Source: a virus
Direction: 5' to 3' (one strand)
Length of the DNA: 26,721 nt
IMG/VR virus record: IMGVR_UViG_3300032240_000801
Location: 1-26,721 of that record
In this document: one piece after another, positions 1-9,023 of the stretch
How positions within the stretch are numbered: the stretch's first letter is position 1
How the letters are laid out: each line of letters opens with the position of its first letter
The notes under the pieces: model-generated
The model's database searches: none
What the model saw: only the letters and a program-made list of their open reading frames with translations
Told to the model about the DNA's origin: nothing
Position numbers and translations under genes: made by a program

Positions 1-177
1 ATTTGGAGCATTAACGTTCAGTGTGGTAGCCGCTAAACTATTCATATAACTATCCAAGTTGCTCAATGCGGCTTGAATGTTATTGAAGTTGTTTCTAAAT
101 CCCTGACTATTGTTATCTTGACCCGGATGTGGGTAAAGTGGATCAATGTTTTGGATATATTGTAAGGCTGCTGTCAT
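1..177 (-). CDS. Start of a phage structural (tail or fibre-like) protein, cut by the window edge
   Basis: The first 59 codons are open to the left edge, so only the N-terminus is visible. It begins MTAALQYIQNIDPLYPHPGQ and contains GQDNNSQGFRNNFNNIQ. A 'DNNSQGFRxNFxNI' stretch near the N-terminus is something I recall from structural proteins of T4-like phages; this is memory, not a search. The start is supported by a GGAG about 6 bases upstream and by a perfect TATAAATA late-promoter box at 197-204. The position next to the fibre genes also fits a late structural role. The domain content beyond residue 59 is unknown. Confidence 0.75.
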   Translation of the reverse strand, partial: MTAALQYIQNIDPLYPHPGQDNNSQGFRNNFNNIQAALSNLDSYMNSLAATTLNVNAPN

Positions 178-195
178 AGTTATCTCCGATTATAC

Positions 196-1434
196 TTATT
201 TATAGCTAGGGAACATATAACTCTTGGCATACTTAACACCGGTGTCGTTATCTAACATTCTAGATAATATTTCTGGTTTGATTAAATCAGGATGAGCCCA
301 CCAATCCTCATAACTGTGTACTTTATCATAGGCAATATCGCTGGCGACCAATACATAGCCCTTAGATTTAAGGAATTGTCTTGATTGATCTCTTATTGAC
401 GCATCTGCATAGTAATCGTGTTCAAATAGAATAGTGGCAAATCTCCATTCATTGAACGGCATTTTTTGTAATATTGCAAATGTTTGACTGGGCGGATCAC
501 AGTCCACCTGTAAGAAATCTATATCTCTTTGTGGTACATAGTCCTTGAATAATTCAACGTAGTCAACTTGCGTAGCATCAGTACACAGCACTGGATTTTT
601 ACGGGCTTGTTTAAATTCATCTACACACTTGGGATTGATGTCTAAGCTAATGCCTTTCCACCCAAACACAGTTTCTAATATTGCTGTATTGTTTCCTTTG
701 AAAGGTTCAGCACTGCCAATTTCTACATAGCTACCGTTCTTTTTACCATCTAACATGGTCAATACAAATATGTCTTGGTAAGACTGAGAATAGTTTTTTC
801 CAATATCCTTGATGTTGTTAAATTTATATCTAATATCATCAATCATGTCTCTTCTGTAGGGAGACGTTGGAAACATGGGATACCCGATATTATTTAAATT
901 ATTATCAACAGCGTTGGCAAATGCAGGAGCCATGTTATAGCTATACTTTAAATCAGCCATAATTTCCTGTGCTTGTTCGTGTTCGCCGACCCACCAAGCG
1001 GCTACACCCTTTTGGAAGTACAATGCATACTCGCCTGGATACTCTACGTTGGTGTTTAATGGTAATAATTTAAGATTACAAAATCTCAATGCTAGGCTTG
1101 AATATGTATAACAGCTTTGCCAATCTTTTCTAACTTCATATAATCTGCTGATCAAGAAATATGCTTCAGGACGATCTGACATTAGCAATATGGCTTTTTG
1201 TAGTATGGCTTCTTCAGTATTGTCTCTTAATCCTTGGCGTTCAAAGCACAACGCTAATCTTAACAATGCCTCGTACTGTGCTATTTCGCTGTCTGATCTT
1301 TCAGACGATCTTAGATAAAAAGATGCCGCGCTGGCGGTTTGACCCATGAGCTCGTATTCTAAGCCAAGGTTAAAGTTGGCTACAGCATCTTCGGTATTGT
1401 TAATGTAATATTCTAAATGTTGTAGATTATTCAT
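196..1434 (-). CDS. TPR-like module fused to FkbM-family methyltransferase
   Basis: The protein has 412 residues. Residues 1-185 are helical and repeat-like (TPR-like; RPEAYFLISRLYE at 88-100, YFQKGVAAWW at 139-148). Residues ~214-412 are a FkbM-type SAM methyltransferase: the SAM-binding strand is YVEIGSAEP (236-244), followed by NNTAILE and GWKGISLDI (258-266), then the acidic DFLQVDCDPP (306-315). FkbM enzymes O-methylate sugars or polyketides; the likely substrate here is a glycan, by inference. The gene overlaps the upstream beta-propeller gene by 8 bases, so the two are probably translated together. The N-terminal module is clearly homologous to residues 1-184 of the protein at 10420-11568, which carries a different enzyme. 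Confidence 0.85.
   Translation of the reverse strand: MNNLQHLEYYINNTEDAVANFNLGLEYELMGQTASAASFYLRSSERSDSEIAQYEALLRLALCFERQGLRDNTEEAILQKAILLMSDRPEAYFLISRLYEVRKDWQSCYTYSSLALRFCNLKLLPLNTNVEYPGEYALYFQKGVAAWWVGEHEQAQEIMADLKYSYNMAPAFANAVDNNLNNIGYPMFPTSPYRRDMIDDIRYKFNNIKDIGKNYSQSYQDIFVLTMLDGKKNGSYVEIGSAEPFKGNNTAILETVFGWKGISLDINPKCVDEFKQARKNPVLCTDATQVDYVELFKDYVPQRDIDFLQVDCDPPSQTFAILQKMPFNEWRFATILFEHDYYADASIRDQSRQFLKSKGYVLVASDIAYDKVHSYEDWWAHPDLIKPEILSRMLDNDTGVKYAKSYMFPSYK
197..204 (-). promoter_or_regulatory. T4-type late promoter box TATAAATA
   Basis: The minus strand reads TATAAATA, an exact match to the T4 late promoter core. It overlaps the last codons of the upstream methyltransferase gene and lies 20 bases before the ATG at 177. 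RNA would start about 13 bases before that ATG, leaving just room for the GGAG ribosome binding site. Family knowledge: such boxes are read by polymerase carrying phage sigma (gp55-like) and clamp factors. Those factors are not in this window. Confidence 0.6.
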
Positions 1435-2431
1435 TGATTATTTCTTGGAAAAGTGTCAATGGAACATTGACAATAAAGGCCGCATTGTCTTGGAAACCAA
1501 AACTTAGTAACAGTTCATTATTATAAAAAGCCGCCCCACAACAAAATTCAATGTCAGCTTTCATAAAAGTAAATGTATCTGTAAATTTTAACAAATTCCA
1601 ATTTTTATCCCACACTAGGAACCGATGTAGGTATGTACCGTCTTTTTCACCTGCGGGAGATTTAGTCAAGTCTACTTCATGTGTCAGTGCTATATAATAG
1701 TCACCAAATGGAATTACTTGACTACTGCCTCTAAAATCTGGAACACCTTGGCGATAAGTTGATTCATCTAAGTGTGTAGTAGTGGTAACGCCTGTTGCAG
1801 GATCAAATTTTACAACTTCTGTAGGGTTACACCACTTGACGTATGTGTAGGGTTGATCAATAACTGGCATCCAGTTCTTCTCACAGTATGAATCATTCTT
1901 GCCTGGTGCTGGTAAGCGTGTACGTGTGATTTCTTTAACAGCGTTGGGAGTTTCTTCTAACTCAGACAATTCCATACGGCCTTGCCCATTAGTAGTAGTG
2001 TCTCTACGTACACCGCTATGGTATAATTTATTGTCCCAACGGAATAATCTAGCGTCCTCTAATCCAACAAATTCCCAAATTGGTTCAACATCTAGTTTAG
2101 AAGTATCTACTTTGTTTATGGTTTTGATGCTTAGATCAGGATTAAGCTCGCACAAATAATTCCATGTGCGCAGTTTGATGTCATTCTCTGGGTGAATATA
2201 TTGTAGTGGGCCATAACGATGCTGGAATTTTTTAACTTCAGAATGATATAAGGTATAGTTTACGTGACGCACATTGCACAGTATGCGGTCACCATCAATA
2301 AAAATTGACGGATTCATTAGCCCTGTGCCGTTGGTGTGTTCTGCGGGAATTAATAGAGGATGGATACCACCGCCCGCATCCATTGCGGCTTTAACTAGGC
2401 CGAATTTTTTTATTTTTTGAATTATACTCAT
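1427..2431 (-). CDS. Beta-propeller glycan enzyme, GH130/GH43-like
   Basis: The protein has 334 residues and no signal peptide. Recurrent short beta motifs suggest a five-bladed propeller: GLEDARLFRW (123-132), EKNWMPV (184-190), RGSSQVIPF (234-242) and IEFCCGAAF (294-302). The GLEDARLF and EKNW motifs resemble those of GH130-like phosphorylase/hydrolase proteins, with acidic residues E125 and D126 well placed for catalysis. The exact reaction cannot be read from sequence; a glycosyltransferase or phosphorylase acting on mannose-type glycans is possible. It lies between the collagen-like fibre gene and the FkbM gene, which fits glycan work tied to fibres. Its ribosome binding site (AAGG) sits in the 3' arm of a hairpin. 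Confidence 0.6.
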   Translation of the reverse strand: MSIIQKIKKFGLVKAAMDAGGGIHPLLIPAEHTNGTGLMNPSIFIDGDRILCNVRHVNYTLYHSEVKKFQHRYGPLQYIHPENDIKLRTWNYLCELNPDLSIKTINKVDTSKLDVEPIWEFVGLEDARLFRWDNKLYHSGVRRDTTTNGQGRMELSELEETPNAVKEITRTRLPAPGKNDSYCEKNWMPVIDQPYTYVKWCNPTEVVKFDPATGVTTTTHLDESTYRQGVPDFRGSSQVIPFGDYYIALTHEVDLTKSPAGEKDGTYLHRFLVWDKNWNLLKFTDTFTFMKADIEFCCGAAFYNNELLLSFGFQDNAAFIVNVPLTLFQEIINE

Positions 2432-2434
2432 ATG

Positions 2435-2466
2435 ACCTTAAACAATTTAGACAAACTATTTAAGGT
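2435..2466 (-). promoter_or_regulatory. Hairpin covering the ribosome binding site of the beta-propeller gene
   Basis: An 8-bp perfect inverted repeat (ACCTTAAA at 2435-2442, TTTAAGGT at 2459-2466) spans most of the gap between the fibre stop and the next ATG. In minus-strand RNA the downstream arm holds AAGG four bases before the ATG at 2431, so pairing would hide the binding site. The upstream arm also reads TTAAATA, similar to a late promoter core. RNA started there would lose that arm. No T-run follows, so it is not an obvious terminator. The stem is AT-rich and weak. Confidence 0.4.
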
Positions 2467-2483
2467 TAATTTTTACAGCAGAG

Positions 2484-4406
2484 TTACTTCTTGAGTTGAT
2501 CGATTTCGGATTTCAATTCTTTGATAGCTTCAATCAAGAGACCTACGATATTTCCGTAGTCAACACTTAATAAATCAGCACCATTTTTTGCTTTGAACAC
2601 AACTTCTGGAATTACCTTTTCAACTTCTTGAGCAATCACACCAATAAATGTTCTATTGTCAGCAATTCCCACAGTGCCATTGGCTATTCTGTTGAATGTA
2701 ACACCTCGTAATGCCAATGTTTTATCCAACGCATTTTCAATAGTTGCAACATTAGTTTTTACTCGAGCATCAGAATACGCAGTTACGTTACCGGACGCAT
2801 ATAAACTGGCCACACTTAATCCGCCAGCACCGTCTGTAGTAGATCCAGTATCTGAAGTAACAACAGTACTACCAGTATAGTAAGCTAAATGGTTAGCAGA
2901 TCCAGAACCTAGTCCGCCAGGACCGATTGGACCTTGGTTACCAATTCCAGTTGCTCCTTGACTTCCTTGTGTACCTGTAGCACCTTGTACTTGACCAGCA
3001 GTACCTTGTAAACCAGTTGTACCTTGGAAGTTTTGTGGACCTTGTGTTCCGTTAAGACCTTGGCTACCAATGTTACCCTGTAATCCAAATCCTGTAGTAC
3101 CTTGGTTACCATAACCAATTGGTCCTTGTGTTCCGTTTGTTCCCTGTGCGGCTTGTGTACCCTGAGCACCTTGTGTTCCTTGGAAACCACGGTCTCCTTG
3201 CACACCCTGCATGCCTTGCGCACCTTGACTTCCTTGAATACCTTGTGTACCCTGACTTCCTTGAATACCAATTGCACCTTGTACACCTTGTACACTACCT
3301 GCTTGCCCTTGTATGCCAAGACCAGTGACACCCTGTGTACCAGTTATACCTTGACTACCAGTGGTACCTTGATTTCCTAATGTACCCTGCGCCCCTGTAG
3401 TGCCTTGCTGACCAATAGTACCCTGAGCACCTTGTGCCGCCTGTGTACCTTGATTACCTTGGAAACCTATTTGTCCATCAACACCTTGGCTACCTTGTAA
3501 ACCAAACTGTCCTTGTACACCCTGTGGACCTTGCATACTGGCGCTATTACCTTGAACACCTATAGAACCTTGTGTACCAAGAGCACCTTGGATACCCTGA
3601 GCACCAATTGCACCCTGAGTACCAATTTTACCTTGAGCTCCTTGGAAGCCTATAGATCCCTGTGTACCTTGTGGTCCTTGTAAGTTTGCACTGGAACCTT
3701 GTGTTCCCAGCACACCTTGATTACCTTGGAAACCAAAGGTACCTTGTGTTCCTTGTACACCTTGACTACCGCCATTACCTTGTGTTCCCTGAGCTCCTAA
3801 TGCTCCTTGTAGACCTTGTGTACCAGTATCGCCCTGGACACCTTGTGCTCCTTGGACGCCTTGTACACCTTGACGTCCTTGGACGCCTTGTGGTCCTTGC
3901 ATACTGGCACTGTTACCTTGAACACCTTGCAGTCCAAGTACACCTTGTGCTCCTTGAACTCCAATTATACCCTGACTACCTTGTAGACCTACCCCTTGAC
4001 TACCTTGTATTCCGTTAAGACCCTGGGCACCCGTAGTACCTTGCATATTGGCATTTGAGCCTTGAACACCTTGAACTCCCTGCGGTCCTTGCGTTCCCTG
4101 ATTACCTAATTGTCCCTGAACGCCTTGTACGCCCAACACACCTTGTACACCCTGTACACCTTGTACACCCTGTACACCTTGTGGGCCAGGAGGACCATAT
4201 GATCCTTGACTACCCGGAACACCTTGGAATCCCACTACCCCTTGCGCACCAGGAGGCCCTGCTGGAATAGAATTTCCAATCAGTTCTAACGCTTGTTGAG
4301 AAGTAATTAAGGCATCAACACCACTATCTTGTACAATAAATTCAGTGGTGCCGGGGTTTGTGCTACCTAGCTGAGGTAATTGGGTTAGTTTTGGAGTTAT
4401 GCTCAT
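2484..4406 (-). CDS. Collagen-like fibre protein with C-terminal S74 self-cleaving chaperone
   Basis: The protein has 640 residues in three parts. Residues 1-49 are a short N-terminal attachment region. Residues ~50-501 are Gly-X-Y repeats with Gln at most Y positions (G-V-Q, G-T-Q, G-A-Q, G-P-Q), broken by short inserts such as NSASMQG (twice), SNANMQG and SSANLQG. Residues 545-640 are a peptidase S74 intramolecular chaperone: SDARVK at 545-550, FIGVIAQEVEKVIPE, LSVDYGNIVGLLIEAIKEL, and a short coiled-coil tail. S74 domains trimerise fibres and then cut themselves off, expected just before S545. It is a probable tail-fibre or head-fibre protein. A late-like box lies 30 bases upstream. The repeats produce long meaningless open frames on the other strand. 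Confidence 0.9.
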   Translation of the reverse strand: MSITPKLTQLPQLGSTNPGTTEFIVQDSGVDALITSQQALELIGNSIPAGPPGAQGVVGFQGVPGSQGSYGPPGPQGVQGVQGVQGVQGVLGVQGVQGQLGNQGTQGPQGVQGVQGSNANMQGTTGAQGLNGIQGSQGVGLQGSQGIIGVQGAQGVLGLQGVQGNSASMQGPQGVQGRQGVQGVQGAQGVQGDTGTQGLQGALGAQGTQGNGGSQGVQGTQGTFGFQGNQGVLGTQGSSANLQGPQGTQGSIGFQGAQGKIGTQGAIGAQGIQGALGTQGSIGVQGNSASMQGPQGVQGQFGLQGSQGVDGQIGFQGNQGTQAAQGAQGTIGQQGTTGAQGTLGNQGTTGSQGITGTQGVTGLGIQGQAGSVQGVQGAIGIQGSQGTQGIQGSQGAQGMQGVQGDRGFQGTQGAQGTQAAQGTNGTQGPIGYGNQGTTGFGLQGNIGSQGLNGTQGPQNFQGTTGLQGTAGQVQGATGTQGSQGATGIGNQGPIGPGGLGSGSANHLAYYTGSTVVTSDTGSTTDGAGGLSVASLYASGNVTAYSDARVKTNVATIENALDKTLALRGVTFNRIANGTVGIADNRTFIGVIAQEVEKVIPEVVFKAKNGADLLSVDYGNIVGLLIEAIKELKSEIDQLKK

Positions 4407-4435
4407 TTATCTAGTGCCTACGTAAATTCATATGG

Positions 4436-4443
4436 TATTTATT
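4436..4443 (-). promoter_or_regulatory. Probable late promoter box (AATAAATA)
   Basis: The minus strand reads AATAAATA in the gap between the S53 gene and the fibre gene, 30 bases before the fibre ATG at 4406. It differs from TATAAATA only at the first base. It is placed similarly to the weaker box before the S53 gene (about 32 bases from the ATG). The ribosome binding site between box and ATG is weak (TAGG). Confidence 0.4.
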
Positions 4444-4460
4444 GTTTTTGTGTCAGATAG

Positions 4461-7400
4461 TTAAGCACCAAACAGCAAATACGCTGAAGAAGTACTTGAT
4501 CTAGTATGATCAATGACAAATCTATCAACCATAAAGTTAAGTTGATTAAAAGTAAAGCCGCCGTTGGCCACTGAACGATTAAATCTATCTACAATTTTTT
4601 GTCCATTTCCGGGCAATGCATAACAGAGAATCACTGCTGGTAAGAATGTTCCTTTGCTAGTAAATGGTCGAGTCCAACGTGGAGTATAATTTCTATTGGT
4701 TGCCAGCCCGTAGTATGTACCAATACCAGTACTTCCAAGGTTACCTCGTTTTGGACTCCATTCTGGAACAGTAAACTTTGCGGTTGTAAAATATTTTCTT
4801 GTATTTGCTATTAAGTTAGTTGGGTCAACTACACCGACATATACCACATCGTAGATTGGTTTTCCAGAGCCGTCAAATGCAGATTGTGTTTGTACATCTG
4901 TAAAAAATAATTCCGACTGGTTTATTCCATTTGCATGGAAATAATTTGTATTATCAACAAAAGTTGGGTCTAAGTAGTCATAATGAACGAAATAATTAGT
5001 AGCTGAATTCAATTCAAAAACACCATACTCTACATATAGTCTTGGATCTCGCTGTATTCCAAAATTAGGGTCATCTGCTCTATACAACAATTCAGGTATA
5101 AAAATTTCAGTTGTATTGTTTATGAATTGGTTATATAGCTGTCGTTGTCTTATTGGCAAGAATGGCTTGATGTAAATGTTGTTATATGACGAAGTCAATG
5201 TACTATAATAATCTAATCCTTGACGGTTTTGACTAACAATTCGGAACTTAATTGGTTCAGGTACTGTTAATTTAAATGTTTGTGGAATACTAATTGCTTC
5301 CTGATATATGTTTGTTTGTACAGCCTGTTGCCATGTTTGAGGAGAATATATTGCAGAATCTGAAGCTACAATAGTCGGAGTAAACACGCCAGTCTGTGTG
5401 GTAATACCTATAATGTTTCCAGCCGTAGTTAACGACAGCCCTGACGGCAATGATCCGGCAACTATACTATAAATTAATGGTGATATATTTTGTGTTTGCT
5501 GGGCAAATATTGAAAGTTCGCTTGGCACACCTGGCAATAGATTACCTAAACTACCAGTAGATATCCAACTGATTTGGTTCTCGTCACTGCGTATTACCTG
5601 CATAGTAAACATAGTGGAACTTGATACGGCGGTGATAACACTGCCACCGTTTGGATTAGGCAGTGTTCTTGTTTTTGTAGCAGTAATTTCAAAATCGTAG
5701 ATTACTGAGTAAGTGTCTGTTCTCGGTATGTATCCAGCTAATATTCCAGATGTAGGATCTAAACTTAGTCCATAAGGTAGTGTAGTGGTCAATGTGTTAT
5801 AACTGTAGGTCACTACACCCATCCACGGATACGGATCATACGCAGTGACTGGAATAAATTGAATAGAATTATCTCTATACACACCGAGGTCGGTGCTGCC
5901 AATAAACTCAGGTGCTTGTAATACTTGGAAAGGAGGCCCAATCTCCGCATATGTTGTTGCTGAAGAATTTGCATTGATCACATACATTACAAATGTTTGT
6001 GTGGTTGCAAGGTATCCGTCACTGGCCGCTACAGCAAAAGTAAATGTGTTGATATAATCTAAACCAATATCTGTATTGATTATACCTTCTAATGTGCCTG
6101 TTGGACTTAATTCTAATCCGTTAGGCAGTGTATGGAATCCAGACACTAAAGCGTATGTAATGGTATACTGATCACTGCCTGTTGGCAATGCAGTCATTTG
6201 GTAACTCATGAAGTCTCTATCTATAAAGAGACCGTCACCTGTTCCACTTAATTGGAATGGAGCTCTTGGATCTAAAGGACCACCATTGTCAAACCAAATT
6301 GGAGGATCCTGTCTTCTAACATCGATGCTAAATGTTTTATCTGCAATGTAATCATTTCCAGATTGGTCTTCTCTAAGTCTACTGTACGCTCTAACAACAA
6401 ATGTACCTGTAAATGGTTGTGGGTAATGCTGTACTGATCCATTGATTAGACAAGTGGTACCTGTGTAATTTGGTAACAAGAATCCTTGTAGTGTTAGATT
6501 AGGTGGCAGTGTTCCGGCTATTAACGAATATGTTGTATCTGTACCCGACGCCCGTATTGATGTGGTAAAGGTTGCCCCGCCGACTAATCCTAAGTTAGTT
6601 TGAGTAGTGATCCAATGTACTGGCGGATGTATTACAACGGGAGTAACAGCATCAGTTGTACCTGCTGGGTTCAATCTAAAAATTGTTGTGTTGTATGTTT
6701 TTTTAGTAACTAAGTCGCCAGCAGTGGCCACAATGGTAAATGAATTACTGCCTGTGTTTAGATAAAATGCAGGGCCAGTAAATGTATTTGGAGTTACTGG
6801 ACTGTTGTTAACAGTTATAGAATGTATACCAGCATCGTTAGCCGATGCATCCAGACCTATAAATTTATATGCGTTGGTTACTGTGCCAATATAAGATGTG
6901 ATGGTAGTTACAAAGCGAGGTGACAACGGAACTAGTACTGGTGATATTGCAGTGTCAGTTGTTGCGGCAAAATATAAATCAGACAGCGTTGCATCATTAG
7001 GTAATTGTGCCGCTCTGTTAATATTAATAACATAGTTTGAACTGAATTGTCCGTTAAACGATGTTACGGTTACTGGGATTGCATTAAATGGACCAACAGT
7101 CAACCCATCAATGGTTATTGCCTGACCAGATATAGCAGTTTGCCCGCCTACCAATATGGTCTGTGTTGGTACTGGTGCGGTAGGAGTTATAATAACTGAT
7201 GTTACAGAGTTGTCAACGTTGACTCCATAAGATAAATTAGTTGGATCAAAACTAGGGATCAAAGTTAATTGCTGACTCAAAGTTGTAGCAACAGTAATGT
7301 TGGTCAGCGTAGAGGTTACATAATCGTAATATACCGCATTAAAATTAATAGACCCTAGTCCAGTTACCGCATCCCAACCAGTAGTCGCTTCGTAACCGCC

Positions 7401-8969
7401 ACCATATGTTCCACCTACACGAATATTACTGTTTCCAACAGTAACGTCTCGAATGTATCTATCAGCTTTGTTATATAATAAATTTTGTGGAGCACCAATT
7501 GACCCGCCTACCATACTGTTGAGTCCGGCGATCATACCAGCTACTAAAGGAGCCGCCACACTGGTTCCACCAAAATAATACAGTGCGCTTGGATTATTAT
7601 TTGTTGAATCATAAACACTGATGACGCATGACGGATCTGCATGAGCAGATATATCTGGGATAGCTCGTCCAGAGGCTCCTGTGGCTGACCCACTAGGATT
7701 GGTTGTAATAAAGATTCCACTATTTTGATATGTTGGAACTGAGAACCTTCTACTAACACCGCCACCACCGGCCGCAGTTAATTGGTTCCAAGCATATTCG
7801 TTGCCAAACGCTCCAGTAATTGGATCAAGCTGTAAAATTGTACCACCCACAGCCAATACACCCGGATTACTAGCAGGATAATTTGGATATCCATACGTTG
7901 AATAAGCCGCATTTGGTCCTGATGGATCATAAGGCCATGGACCATAATCTCCAGTGGATGCACATATAGTAATGCCCAATGTAACTAACGATGAAATGAT
8001 TCCATCTAATTGTGGAAGGGTCGAACCTAAATATTGTTCACTAGCACCGTAACTATAAGAAATTATATTGATACTTTCAGTTCCGGATATAGCATCGTTT
8101 AAAATCCTTTGCCATATAGACACAACACTCGATGGCTGATAATCTTTAGCAAAGTATACAATAATATTGGCGCTGGGTGCAGCCGCGCCTACAGCTACAA
8201 TGTCTCCAACTACTTCAAGATTGGTTGATAAATCGCCGCCAGTTGGATTATTACCTGCCGCACCTGTTACAGTTTTTGCTCGTACATTGGGAAATGGTAT
8301 AGTAACTCCATCTATGCCATTTGCACGAAAGCTGTCCTGTAAATTAGTGTTGGTGTAACCGCCGCCCAATTCAATAATAGCTACAGTTTGTCCACCGCCC
8401 TGTGGCCATGGAGTCCCATAAGCCTTGGCCGCAGTGGCCAATGAAGTTACTTCACTATTGGTTGGGCTTAATATTCTCCCAGGGTTTGACGCATTTCTTG
8501 AAACAATCGCAGATTCTTCTAATCCGAGTACACCAACAACGATGTCTGATAATTCTATAGGTAAACTAACAGAACCGTTAAAACTAGTATATGTAGAGCC
8601 ACCATCAGTTACGGTCTGTAAAGTAATACCAAATGCGGAATTAATATGTTTAACAGTGCCTGTTAAATGTACTGTGGCACCGGTTGCATAATGATAATCA
8701 AGTTCTAGTCTATTAGCACTTGCAAATGCTAGAACTGCGGCAATATCTGAGTCAGATACTGTAAAATGAGCGCGATAAGTGGCTCGATCTAATGGTGGAA
8801 GCTCACCATTTATAACCTTTTCAGCATATTGTTCTACGGTTAACCCGTCTGGATGCACAGGTCTACGGAGCATCACAGTAATTGGTAATACTGTGGATTC
8901 ATCTAACGGGATAACGGATACCGCATTAGATGAAATTGTATGATTAGCAATAATGACTGACTGGGGCAT
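4461..8969 (-). CDS. Giant sedolisin (S53) serine protease fused to cadherin/Ig-like modules; probable virion protein
   Basis: The protein has 1502 residues. Residues ~20-165 match a pro-kumamolisin activation domain (HFTVSDSDIAAVLAFASANRLEL; TGTVKHINSAFGI). Residues ~166-550 are a sedolisin domain with all key residues: E252 and D256 (ExxxD spacing), oxyanion D341 in STGDYG, and S470 in GGTSVAAP. Calcium-site motifs RDVT (507-510) and GWDAVTGLGS (531-540) are also present. Residues ~550-770 look like two cadherin-like beta sandwiches. Residues ~785-1236 contain about four Ig-like modules of the 'LPxGLxLxxxGxxxG' type. Residues ~1240-1502 are a unique C-terminal domain. There is no signal peptide. 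S53 enzymes are usually secreted acid proteases of about 400-650 residues, so this is a much-enlarged fusion. Its place next to the fibre gene suggests a tail or fibre component that degrades host-surface protein or processes itself; that role is inference. Confidence 0.88.
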   Translation of the reverse strand: MPQSVIIANHTISSNAVSVIPLDESTVLPITVMLRRPVHPDGLTVEQYAEKVINGELPPLDRATYRAHFTVSDSDIAAVLAFASANRLELDYHYATGATVHLTGTVKHINSAFGITLQTVTDGGSTYTSFNGSVSLPIELSDIVVGVLGLEESAIVSRNASNPGRILSPTNSEVTSLATAAKAYGTPWPQGGGQTVAIIELGGGYTNTNLQDSFRANGIDGVTIPFPNVRAKTVTGAAGNNPTGGDLSTNLEVVGDIVAVGAAAPSANIIVYFAKDYQPSSVVSIWQRILNDAISGTESINIISYSYGASEQYLGSTLPQLDGIISSLVTLGITICASTGDYGPWPYDPSGPNAAYSTYGYPNYPASNPGVLAVGGTILQLDPITGAFGNEYAWNQLTAAGGGGVSRRFSVPTYQNSGIFITTNPSGSATGASGRAIPDISAHADPSCVISVYDSTNNNPSALYYFGGTSVAAPLVAGMIAGLNSMVGGSIGAPQNLLYNKADRYIRDVTVGNSNIRVGGTYGGGYEATTGWDAVTGLGSINFNAVYYDYVTSTLTNITVATTLSQQLTLIPSFDPTNLSYGVNVDNSVTSVIITPTAPVPTQTILVGGQTAISGQAITIDGLTVGPFNAIPVTVTSFNGQFSSNYVININRAAQLPNDATLSDLYFAATTDTAISPVLVPLSPRFVTTITSYIGTVTNAYKFIGLDASANDAGIHSITVNNSPVTPNTFTGPAFYLNTGSNSFTIVATAGDLVTKKTYNTTIFRLNPAGTTDAVTPVVIHPPVHWITTQTNLGLVGGATFTTSIRASGTDTTYSLIAGTLPPNLTLQGFLLPNYTGTTCLINGSVQHYPQPFTGTFVVRAYSRLREDQSGNDYIADKTFSIDVRRQDPPIWFDNGGPLDPRAPFQLSGTGDGLFIDRDFMSYQMTALPTGSDQYTITYALVSGFHTLPNGLELSPTGTLEGIINTDIGLDYINTFTFAVAASDGYLATTQTFVMYVINANSSATTYAEIGPPFQVLQAPEFIGSTDLGVYRDNSIQFIPVTAYDPYPWMGVVTYSYNTLTTTLPYGLSLDPTSGILAGYIPRTDTYSVIYDFEITATKTRTLPNPNGGSVITAVSSSTMFTMQVIRSDENQISWISTGSLGNLLPGVPSELSIFAQQTQNISPLIYSIVAGSLPSGLSLTTAGNIIGITTQTGVFTPTIVASDSAIYSPQTWQQAVQTNIYQEAISIPQTFKLTVPEPIKFRIVSQNRQGLDYYSTLTSSYNNIYIKPFLPIRQRQLYNQFINNTTEIFIPELLYRADDPNFGIQRDPRLYVEYGVFELNSATNYFVHYDYLDPTFVDNTNYFHANGINQSELFFTDVQTQSAFDGSGKPIYDVVYVGVVDPTNLIANTRKYFTTAKFTVPEWSPKRGNLGSTGIGTYYGLATNRNYTPRWTRPFTSKGTFLPAVILCYALPGNGQKIVDRFNRSVANGGFTFNQLNFMVDRFVIDHTRSSTSSAYLLFGA

Positions 8970-9000
8970 GGTAATGTACTTTAGAGTAGTTTTCTAAAAG

Positions 9001-9008
9001 TATTTACC
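9001..9008 (-). promoter_or_regulatory. Possible late promoter box upstream of the S53 gene
   Basis: The minus strand reads GGTAAATA, keeping the TAAATA core but not the first two bases of TATAAATA. It sits about 32 bases before the S53 ATG, the same spacing as the box before the fibre gene. The S53 start itself has no good Shine-Dalgarno sequence. The call rests on position as much as sequence. Confidence 0.25.
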
Positions 9009-9023
9009 TATAATTAAAACCAA

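Noticed and set aside
2656-4270. Long plus-strand open frames (up to 140 residues) opposite the collagen-like gene
   Set aside because: They are shadows of Gly-X-Gln repeats: low-complexity Leu/Val/Thr/Cys-rich strings with no start signals, and the minus frame has clear S74 and collagen features.
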